A DNA stretch of 64,000 bases from assembly GCA_002102225.1 (NCBI GenBank), contig LQPB01000066.1:1-64000 (forward strand), given 5' to 3'. The notes beneath the pieces were generated by a model. That model saw nothing but the letters and a program-made list of their open reading frames with translations. It was not told where the DNA came from and searched no databases. The position numbers and the translations under genes are program-made. The stretch is from Mycobacterium interjectum. GTDB taxonomy: Bacteria > Actinomycetota > Actinomycetes > Mycobacteriales > Mycobacteriaceae. Shown here in pieces: positions 18,629 through 25,651 of this stretch; the stretch's first letter is position 1; the number at the start of each line of letters is the position of its first letter.

Positions 18629-19621
18629 GTGTCCAACGTGCTGCGTAGGCTGCGCGCTGAGGCCGGGCGCGCCCGCCGCTACCTGGACGCCGTGCCATAC
18701 CGCTTATGTGGCAACGCACTACGCTTCATCCGCCAAACGCACCAGGAGCTGCCACCCCGGCCGCCGCCGGGTCGCGGCACGCTGGTCCTGTTCGCACACT
18801 TCGACTCCCAGGGAATCGTCGACCCCTACGTCGTCTATTACCTCAAGTCTCTGTACCAGCTGGGCGCAACGATCCTGTTCGTCTCCGGCACGCCAAGGCT
18901 CACACCGGGCTCCGTCGCACCAGTCCGCGACCTCTGTGCCGGCATCTACACTCGGCGTACGCTGTGCATGGACTTCGGCTCGTGGCACCTGGCGTGGTCC
19001 ATCCTCAAGCAGCGCGGCTGGTCGCTCGATCATTTCGACCGCCTGGTCCTCGCCAACGACAGCGTGTTCGGGCCGCTTTTTCCGCTCGCAGAGATGTGGG
19101 GCTCGTTCCACGGCGCCGACATGTACGGCGCCATCGAAAGCGCCGAGTTCGGCGTCCACCTGCAGTCGTTTTTCCTGGCGTGGGACCTCAATGTGCGGAC
19201 CCGTCCCTTCCTCGAGGACTTCTGGAACGGCTTTACCTACATAGTCGACAAGGTCAACATCGTCGACCGATACGAGATCGGGCTGTCCAGGCGCGCTCGG
19301 GACGCGGGGCTCAGCATCAAGCCGTTCGTGTCGGTCGCCGACATCCGGGCGACGTATGAGCGTTCCGCGGAACACCAGTGGGCGAGCAAGTTCTCGGGGG
19401 AACCGTTCAACCACACCCTCTACTACTGGGACGGCCTCATCGAGCACTTCCGTTTTCCCTTCCTCAAGGCGAGCCTGCCGCGATACAACGACCCCTGGCA
19501 CGACTCCATGGCGCGGTTGCGCGACTTCATCGAGCAGCGCACCGACTATCCCTACGAGCTCATCCAGGCAAACCTCGACCGGCTCGGCTGCGGGCCGTCG
19601 ACGTGGGTCAAACCGGCCTAG
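18629..19621 (+). CDS. Rhamnan synthesis protein F (RgpF)-like glycosyltransferase
   Basis: 330-residue protein with RgpF family (PF05045) features. VLFAHFDSQGIVDPYVVYYL is the N-terminal signature in which cells of a rhamnan-type chain are handled, and FDRLVLANDSVFGPLF carries the NDS motif. GAIESAEFGVHLQSFFLAW is the mid-domain signature. Such proteins act in rhamnose-polymer synthesis; in mycobacteria they appear in LOS-type loci. I chose GTG 18629 because upstream residues are unrelated to the family; TTG 18626 or an upstream ATG at 18551 remain possible. Its stop overlaps the stop of the convergent GT2 gene in a CTAG (19618-19621). Confidence 0.72.
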   Translation: MSNVLRRLRAEAGRARRYLDAVPYRLCGNALRFIRQTHQELPPRPPPGRGTLVLFAHFDSQGIVDPYVVYYLKSLYQLGATILFVSGTPRLTPGSVAPVRDLCAGIYTRRTLCMDFGSWHLAWSILKQRGWSLDHFDRLVLANDSVFGPLFPLAEMWGSFHGADMYGAIESAEFGVHLQSFFLAWDLNVRTRPFLEDFWNGFTYIVDKVNIVDRYEIGLSRRARDAGLSIKPFVSVADIRATYERSAEHQWASKFSGEPFNHTLYYWDGLIEHFRFPFLKASLPRYNDPWHDSMARLRDFIEQRTDYPYELIQANLDRLGCGPSTWVKPA

Positions 19622-20565
19622 GAAGGCCGCCGCGCCGGCGTGGCAAGCCCCTCGCGCCACCGGCGCGCGCGGGCGAATTCGCCGACGGGGACCCGGGCCA
19701 AGGTCTTCAGCCGTGCCCGCCGGTCCGGTCCGAAGGCCAACACCCGAAAAGGCAGGGCCAGCCACGTGATTGACCACCACACTCCCGCGATGGCGCGAAT
19801 GACGGCGGACGACGCCGGGTCGACGATGAGCCACGTGAGAATCCGCAGCTGATCCAGCCAGTTGCGCCCCGCCTTGACGATGTGCATCGATTCGTTGGTG
19901 GCCGTGTGGGTGCGCACCGACAGCTCCTGGGGCAGAAAACACACCGTCGACCGGACCATCAGGCGATACCAGAAATCCAGGTCGACGAGCTGGTAGATGT
20001 CCCCCCGAAAACCGCCGGCATCGAGTGCGAGCCGGCGGCGGAACATCACGCAGGTCGGCTCGCCTATCCAGTTGCCGGCGCCGCCACGCAGCAACTGCTG
20101 CGCGACAAGCCACGTTCCCCGGTTGCGTTCGCGAAGCCGCAAAAAATGTTTGTGCGCGGGGCCCACCCGGCGCCGCCACGGAAGGTTTTCGTCCTGCACC
20201 ACGCGCCGGGGGGCGAACGCCATGCCCACCGCGGGGTCGTCGAAGCAAGCCAGCAGGGCCTGGAGCGCGCCCGGCAGCAACCAATCATCGCCATGGACGA
20301 ATTGGATGCACGTGCCCCGCGCGAGTTCCAAGCACTTGTTGTGGTTTCCGTTCAGGCCCAGGCGGGACTCGTTGCGCACCAGCCGGTCTCCGGGCCGCAA
20401 CATTGTTTCGGCGATCGCGGCGCAATCGTCGGACGACTCGTCGTCGACGACCAGGATCTCGAATTCGACGCCGTCCTGATCGAGGATGCTGCGCAGGCAA
20501 CGCGCGATGGTGGCGCTGTTGTTGAACATCGGCACGCACACCGAGAGAGCGGGATTGGCGACCAT
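19618..20565 (-). CDS. GT2 glycosyltransferase (Rv1516c-like), sister of the 21509 gene
   Basis: 315-residue GT2 enzyme. SVCVPMFNNSATIARCL is the N-terminal strand, VVDDESSDD the first acidic motif, and FVHGDDWLLPGAL the DxD-type metal site. EPTCVMFRRRLALDAGGF and LVDLDFWYRLM form the acceptor half. A hydrophobic ~35-residue segment near the C-terminus (VIRAIAGVWWSITWLALPF) suggests membrane association. The ATG has a strong Shine-Dalgarno (GGAGGGGGC). It is a close paralogue of the protein at 21509-22477, and the two lie in opposite orientation either side of the GAP-like gene. It matches the position and direction of Mtb Rv1516c. Confidence 0.85.
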   Translation of the reverse strand: MVANPALSVCVPMFNNSATIARCLRSILDQDGVEFEILVVDDESSDDCAAIAETMLRPGDRLVRNESRLGLNGNHNKCLELARGTCIQFVHGDDWLLPGALQALLACFDDPAVGMAFAPRRVVQDENLPWRRRVGPAHKHFLRLRERNRGTWLVAQQLLRGGAGNWIGEPTCVMFRRRLALDAGGFRGDIYQLVDLDFWYRLMVRSTVCFLPQELSVRTHTATNESMHIVKAGRNWLDQLRILTWLIVDPASSAVIRAIAGVWWSITWLALPFRVLAFGPDRRARLKTLARVPVGEFARARRWREGLATPARRPS

Positions 20566-20760
20566 GCCCCCTCCATCAATGAACCGTGCGCGAAATCGGC
20601 TTGAGCATAGCCCCCGGTCGATTTCGACCTGGGCGAGTTGCGGCGGCGGGGCCGAAGCCTGAAAATGCGGGTTGTCGGCACCGGCAAGGGTTGGACGCCG
20701 AACGAACGAATTCGCCAGTTACGCCACGAGATACGGCCCGGCAAGGTAGCGTCCCCACTG

Positions 20761-21522
20761 ATGTGGACTTTCGTGCTGCTTTGCGGGTTTGGGATGGCGA
20801 TTGACCCCGTCCGACTGGGGCTGGCGGTCGTCTTGTTGACGCGGCGGCGGCCGATGCTGAACCTGTTCGCCTTCTGGCTCGGCGGCATTGTCGCGGGTGT
20901 CGGCGTCGCCATCGGTGTCCTGTTGCTGATGCGCGAGACCGCGCTGGTGGCCATCCGCAACGTGGGAACGGCGATTTCGCAGGTCAGGTCCACAATTTTC
21001 TTCCTCGAGGGCGCGCGTCTGCAGATCACCCTCGGTGTGCTCGCGCTGGTGGTTCTCGCGGTCATGACGGCCCGGGCGCGGGCGGCGGCGCAGGTACCCG
21101 CGACGGCGGTTCCGGCGGGCGGCGTCGCCGGGGACACCCTGGTCGAGGAGCGTCCGCGCGGTGTTTTCCAGCGACTGGGCGCCCGCACCCAGGAAATGCT
21201 GAACACCGACGTGGTCTGGCCAGCATTCCTGGTCGGCCTCGCCTCGTCGTTTCCGCCGTACGAGGGCGTGGTGTTGTTGGCCTTCATCATGGGCTCGGGG
21301 GCGGCCCTCACCACGCAGTTTGTCGCGTTCGTCGTGTTCACCCTCATGGTGCTGGCGGTCATCGAGATTCCGCTGGTCGCCTACCTGGCCAAGCCGGACC
21401 AGACCCTGGCGCTGATGCTGCGGCTCCAGACCTGGCTGCGGACGTACCGTCAGCAGATCATGCAGGTCAGTTTTGGCGGCACCGGGCTCATACTGCTGAC
21501 CCAGGGTCTTGTCGCTCTCTGA
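20761..21522 (+). CDS. GAP/Sap-family lipid-addressing membrane protein (Rv1517-like)
   Basis: 253-residue membrane protein with about six hydrophobic segments (MWTFVLLCGFGMAIDPVRLG opens TM1) and a cytoplasmic loop of ~50 residues around the middle. Length and topology match the GAP family (PF11139 type), whose members GAP and Sap help MmpL transporters export GPL and sulfolipid-1, and Mtb Rv1517 (254 aa) at the same place. I chose ATG 20761 because upstream in-frame residues are charged and AAGGTAGCG lies ~12 nt before it; the frame opens at 20638. The downstream GT2 start overlaps its end by 14 nt. It likely works with the MmpL12 encoded at 25652-29365. Confidence 0.82.
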   Translation: MWTFVLLCGFGMAIDPVRLGLAVVLLTRRRPMLNLFAFWLGGIVAGVGVAIGVLLLMRETALVAIRNVGTAISQVRSTIFFLEGARLQITLGVLALVVLAVMTARARAAAQVPATAVPAGGVAGDTLVEERPRGVFQRLGARTQEMLNTDVVWPAFLVGLASSFPPYEGVVLLAFIMGSGAALTTQFVAFVVFTLMVLAVIEIPLVAYLAKPDQTLALMLRLQTWLRTYRQQIMQVSFGGTGLILLTQGLVAL

Positions 21523-22477
21523 CGGTCCCCCGGCCACCCCGCTGGTCTCGGTTTGCGTGCCGCTGTACAACAACGCCGGCACGATCGAGCGCTGCCTGCG
21601 CAGCATCCTCGAGCAGGACGGCGTCGACTTCGAGATCCTGGTGGTCGACGACGATTCGACCGACGACGGCGCCGCCATCGCCGCCTCGATGCTGCGGCCC
21701 GGGGACCGGCTGGTGAAGAACCAGCCGCGCCTCGGCCTCAACGGCAACCACAACAAATGCCTGGAGCTGGCGCGCGGCACGTGCGTCCAGTTCGTGCACG
21801 GCGATGACTGGCTGCTGCCCGGCGCCCTGGCGACGCTCACCCCTTACTTCGAGGACCCGGCCGTCGGGCTGGCGTTCGCGCCCCGACAAGTGGTGGGTAA
21901 CGACGAACGGTGGCAGCGGCGGTACGGCAAAATGCACACGCACTTCCGCAACCTGCGGGAACGCAACGACGGGCCCTCGTTGGTGCGCCAGGTCGCGTTG
22001 CACGGCGCCAAGGAAAACTGGGTGGGGGAGCCGACCTGCGTGATGTTTCGGCGCCGGCTGGCGCTGGAGGCGGGTGGCCTACGCAACGACATCTACCAGC
22101 TCGTCGACGTGGATTTCTGGTTGCGCCTGATGCTGCGATCGACGGTCTGCTTCGTGCCCCGGGAGTTGTCGGTGCGCAGCCACATGAAGGGCACGGAAAC
22201 GACGCACGTCATGAGCAGCCGACGCTACCTGCTCGACCAGTTGCGCATCCTCAGTTGGCTGGCCGTCGATCCGGTGTCACCGCGGTCCATCCGGATCCTG
22301 GCGCGGCTCTGGTGGTTTCCCGCGTGGCTGGCGCTGGTCGTGGAAATCGCGGCCTTCGGGCCGCAGCGGGGATTGCACCTGAAGACGTTGGCGCGGGCGC
22401 CCTTTGGCGAGTTTTCCCGCGCCCGGAGGCTAGCCGAAAATCTCGGCGGTCAGCCCGAACTCGCCGAACGTGCGTGA
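21509..22477 (+). CDS. GT2 glycosyltransferase (Rv1518/Rv1520-like), sister of the 19618 gene
   Basis: 322-residue GT2 enzyme with the same order of motifs as its sister: SVCVPLYNNAGTIERCL, VVDDDSTDD, FVHGDDWLLPGAL, EPTCVMFRRRLALEAGG, and LVDVDFWLRLM. The stretch GLNGNHNKCLELARGTC is identical in both. The TTG start at 21509 overlaps the GAP-like stop by 14 nt, implying coupling. Its 3' end overlaps the converging acyltransferase by 48 bp. Relative to the sister, substitutions cluster in the acceptor half, compatible with a different acceptor sugar. The hydrophobic segment near the C-terminus is kept. Confidence 0.85.
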   Translation: MSLSDGPPATPLVSVCVPLYNNAGTIERCLRSILEQDGVDFEILVVDDDSTDDGAAIAASMLRPGDRLVKNQPRLGLNGNHNKCLELARGTCVQFVHGDDWLLPGALATLTPYFEDPAVGLAFAPRQVVGNDERWQRRYGKMHTHFRNLRERNDGPSLVRQVALHGAKENWVGEPTCVMFRRRLALEAGGLRNDIYQLVDVDFWLRLMLRSTVCFVPRELSVRSHMKGTETTHVMSSRRYLLDQLRILSWLAVDPVSPRSIRILARLWWFPAWLALVVEIAAFGPQRGLHLKTLARAPFGEFSRARRLAENLGGQPELAERA

Positions 22478-23779
22478 GACGTCCTCGCGCAGCGCCTCCT
22501 GAGAGTTCGCCCGGCCCGGAAGGTAGGCGTTCACCGTGACGAAGATCTTCCCCGCGCCACGCCCGGAGGCCAGAAACAGCTGGCCGCCGACGCGCTCGAG
22601 GGCGCGCCTGTTGATGCCGGGTTCGATCAACCTTCCGGACGCGTAGTCGGCGTCGGTGCCGTCCGGGCGCATCACGTCGGGGGGCATGTCTCCGATGTTG
22701 GAGCAACCGATGGGGCGGGCGGCCGCACCGAGCCCCATTCCCGCCGCCCTGCGCGCCACCCACTTCGGGGTCAACGAGGTCAGTGGCAGCGGCCCCAACA
22801 GCCCCTCGGTGATCCCGGCCAGGTCGGCAAACGCTTGCTTGAACTTGAGACGAGCTTCCCCCAGGTCCGTGGACAGCCGCTTCGGGTCGAGCGAAACGGT
22901 GGGGAACACCACCGCGTTGCCGCGCGTATCGTCTTCGGTGCGATCGCTGATCGGGAACGACAGGGTGACCGTTCCGTCGTCGCAAACGCGTCCCATTCGC
23001 ACGCCCAGCCTGCCCGTGAACCCGGCGAAGAGCGTGAAACTGTTTCCGCCAATGCTTTTCGCGCACGCATCCCATTCCGCCACGTCGAGGAAGGCGATCA
23101 GGGAGGGCACCACGACGGGCGGCAGGTCGTCGCCGGCTCGCCGCGGGGCCGGCGGTGCCGACCTCACCGAGGCGACGACGTCCCCGCGCCGGTGCCGGGC
23201 GATGCGCAACGTCGCCCGCGCCGCCCGCGCCAGTTCCGGTGCGGAGGCGATGGTTTCGCGGACGTCCTGCGCGATGGCCCGCCGGCGGGCGCGCGAACGG
23301 GGATAGGGGTAGCCCAGGTAGCGGGTCCTTCCGTTTGCCGCGTCCGCGAGCGCCCGCAGGATCCCGAGGCCGTCGACCAGCGTGTGCGACGTCGTCAGGC
23401 AGACCGCGCCCCCGCCGTCGTCCAGGGGGAGCACCCCGATGTGCCAACTGGGCCCGTATTCGGGGTCCAGCGGCAGGCAGGCCCGCTCGTACAGCCAGGC
23501 GTTCAGAGTTGCACGGGGGCGCGGTGTTTGGGCGACGTCGATGTCCGCCGGCCCCCGCGACACGACCCACCGATCGCGCGCGAAAGGCAGCGGGGACGGT
23601 TCGACCAGCCGCCCCAACAGCCCATATCCGAGATTGCGGTGGAAACGGCGCAAACCGTCAAGATCTACCGGTCGGTTGTAGATCCAGATGAACTGCACCA
23701 GCGCCCCGTAGCCAAGCGCCCGCAGACCCAGGTAGGACGCCTGGTCCATGTGTGCGAGTCGGTTGTCCACCGCGTTCAC
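22430..23779 (-). CDS. HxxxD-motif acyltransferase (condensation/WES-DGAT-like)
   Basis: 449-residue protein. The catalytic motif is SHTLVDGLG (H-x3-D-G), as in Pap, condensation-domain and wax-ester synthase/DGAT enzymes. LTLSFPISDRT and DTRGNAVVFPTVSLDP match the C-terminal half of WES/DGAT-like and condensation folds. It differs from the PapA4 encoded at 33800 in length and motif context (HTLVDG here, HLHCDP there). I do not recall a counterpart at this place in Mtb. It probably transfers an acyl chain to a sugar hydroxyl of the glycolipid. It is convergent with the GT2 gene (48-bp 3' overlap) and divergent from the FAAL gene with only ~100 bp between. Confidence 0.78.
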   Translation of the reverse strand: MNAVDNRLAHMDQASYLGLRALGYGALVQFIWIYNRPVDLDGLRRFHRNLGYGLLGRLVEPSPLPFARDRWVVSRGPADIDVAQTPRPRATLNAWLYERACLPLDPEYGPSWHIGVLPLDDGGGAVCLTTSHTLVDGLGILRALADAANGRTRYLGYPYPRSRARRRAIAQDVRETIASAPELARAARATLRIARHRRGDVVASVRSAPPAPRRAGDDLPPVVVPSLIAFLDVAEWDACAKSIGGNSFTLFAGFTGRLGVRMGRVCDDGTVTLSFPISDRTEDDTRGNAVVFPTVSLDPKRLSTDLGEARLKFKQAFADLAGITEGLLGPLPLTSLTPKWVARRAAGMGLGAAARPIGCSNIGDMPPDVMRPDGTDADYASGRLIEPGINRRALERVGGQLFLASGRGAGKIFVTVNAYLPGRANSQEALREDVSRTFGEFGLTAEIFG

Positions 23780-23883
23780 GCTAGTTTATTTGCTGGCGGG
23801 GCGGGTCGCTGCGGCCTGGAGGGCGTGTTGTTACGGTTGCAACCTGGCCGTTCCTGGCCGGAAATGCCCTCGACGAAGGTAGT

Positions 23884-25647
23884 GTGTTGCCCGTGGTTCA
23901 GTCTACGATCCCTGCCGTGCTGCGCGAGCGCGCGAGCCTGCAGCCCAACGACCCGGCGTTCACATTCCTTGACTACGAGCAGGATTGGGATGGCGTCGCA
24001 CAGACCCTGACGTGGTCGCAGTTGTATAAGCGCGTGGTCAACCTGGGCGAGCAGCTGAGGGCCCACGGGTCGACCGGTGACCGGGCGCTCATCCTCGCCC
24101 CGCAGGGGCTCGACTACGTCCTGAGCTTTCTCGGTGCCCTGCAGGCCGGCCTTGTCGCCGTACCGCTTTCGGTCCCCTATGGCGGGGCGCACGACGAACG
24201 CACCATCTCCGTGCTGGCCGACACGTCGCCCACGGTCGTCCTCACTTCGTCCGCGGTCACGGAGCTGGTCAGCGCTTCCGTGCAGTCGCAGCAGGGCGCG
24301 TCCGCGCCGTCGATCGTCGAAGTCGATTTGCTGGACCTCGAGACGCGGCAGCGGCCCGCCGGGCCGAGACCCCGCGCCGGCACCCCCGACGGGTCGGACT
24401 TCATCTACCTGCAGTACACATCCGGGTCCACCCGGACACCCGCGGGCGTCATGGTCTCCAGCAAGAACGTCTTCGCCAATTTCGAGCAGATCATGGGCGA
24501 CTTCTTCGCGCCCGAGGGCGGGGTGGCGCCGCCCGACATGACGGTGGTGTCGTGGCTGCCGCTCTACCATGACATGGGCCTGCTCTTGGGGATCATCATG
24601 CCGATCCTGGCGGGAGTGCCGACGCTGCTTTCCAGCCCGGTGGGGTTCTTGCAGCGGCCGGCCCGCTGGATGCAGATGCTGGCGCACCACGGTTGCACGA
24701 TTTCGGCGGGGCCGAACTTCGCCTACGAGCTCGCGGTGCGCAAGACGTCGGACGCCGACCTGGCCGGGCTCGATCTCGGAGGTGTGCACACGATCCTCAA
24801 CGGCAGCGAGCGCGTGCAGCCCGCGACCCTCAAGCGATTCGCGGACCGGTTCGCCCCCTTCAATTTCGACCCCAAGGCGTTGCGGCCTTCCTACGGCATG
24901 GCCGAGGCCACGGTGTACATCGCGAGTCGCCGGGTGGGTGAACCGCCAAAGATCGGTCAGTTCGACGCCGAGAAATTGCCTGCCGGCCAAGCGATCCCGT
25001 GCCTGGATGGCGGCGGCACACCGCTGGTCAGTTATGGCAGCCAGCAGTCGACCCTGACGCGCATCGTCGATCCCGACACCGGCCGTGAGTGTCCGGACGG
25101 GACGGCCGGCGAAATCTGGATACGCGGCGACAACATCGCCCTGGGCTATTGGCAGAAACCCGAGGAGACCCAGCGGGTCTTCGGCGGAACGATCGTCAAC
25201 CCGTCCGAGGGGACACCCGAAGGCCCCTGGCTGAGAACCGGGGACTCGGGCTTCTTCTCCGACGGCGAGCTGTACATCATCGGCCGCATCAAGGACCTGT
25301 TGATCGTCTACGGGCGCAACCACTCGCCCGACGACATCGAGGCCACCATCCAGGAGATCACCGCGGGACGGTGTGCGGCGATCGCGGTTCCCGACAAGGG
25401 CGTCGAAAAGCTGGTCGCGATCATCGAGATGAAGAAGCGCGGCGATTCCGAAGAGGAGGTCGTCGACCGGCTGCGCGGCGTGAAACGCGAAGTCACGTCG
25501 GCGATTTCGAAGTCACACGGGCTGAAAGTGGCGGATCTGGTTCTGGTGTCGCCGGGCTCGATTCCGATCACCACCAGCGGCAAGATCAGGCGGTCGCAGT
25601 GCGTCGAACTCTACCGACAGGATGAGTTCGTCCGGTTGGACGCGTAA
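23884..25647 (+). CDS. fadD25: Fatty acyl-AMP ligase FadD25
   Basis: 587-residue FAAL. The P-loop-like motif is YTSGSTRTPAGVMVS, the adenylate motif RPSYGMAEATVYIA, and the hinge motif WLRTGDSGFFSDGELYIIGRIKD (read as WLRTGDSGFFS and GELYIIGRIKD). FAALs activate a fatty acid as acyl-AMP and hand it to a polyketide synthase instead of CoA. Residue order follows Mtb FadD25 closely. Starts at GTG 23884 or TTG 23887 both follow GAAGGT (23875-23880); the latter best matches the Mtb N-terminus. It converges with mmpL12 with 4 bp between stops. It should supply starter acyl chains to the Pks5 at 35301-41606. Confidence 0.92.
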   Translation: MLPVVQSTIPAVLRERASLQPNDPAFTFLDYEQDWDGVAQTLTWSQLYKRVVNLGEQLRAHGSTGDRALILAPQGLDYVLSFLGALQAGLVAVPLSVPYGGAHDERTISVLADTSPTVVLTSSAVTELVSASVQSQQGASAPSIVEVDLLDLETRQRPAGPRPRAGTPDGSDFIYLQYTSGSTRTPAGVMVSSKNVFANFEQIMGDFFAPEGGVAPPDMTVVSWLPLYHDMGLLLGIIMPILAGVPTLLSSPVGFLQRPARWMQMLAHHGCTISAGPNFAYELAVRKTSDADLAGLDLGGVHTILNGSERVQPATLKRFADRFAPFNFDPKALRPSYGMAEATVYIASRRVGEPPKIGQFDAEKLPAGQAIPCLDGGGTPLVSYGSQQSTLTRIVDPDTGRECPDGTAGEIWIRGDNIALGYWQKPEETQRVFGGTIVNPSEGTPEGPWLRTGDSGFFSDGELYIIGRIKDLLIVYGRNHSPDDIEATIQEITAGRCAAIAVPDKGVEKLVAIIEMKKRGDSEEEVVDRLRGVKREVTSAISKSHGLKVADLVLVSPGSIPITTSGKIRRSQCVELYRQDEFVRLDA

Positions 25648-25651
25648 CCCG

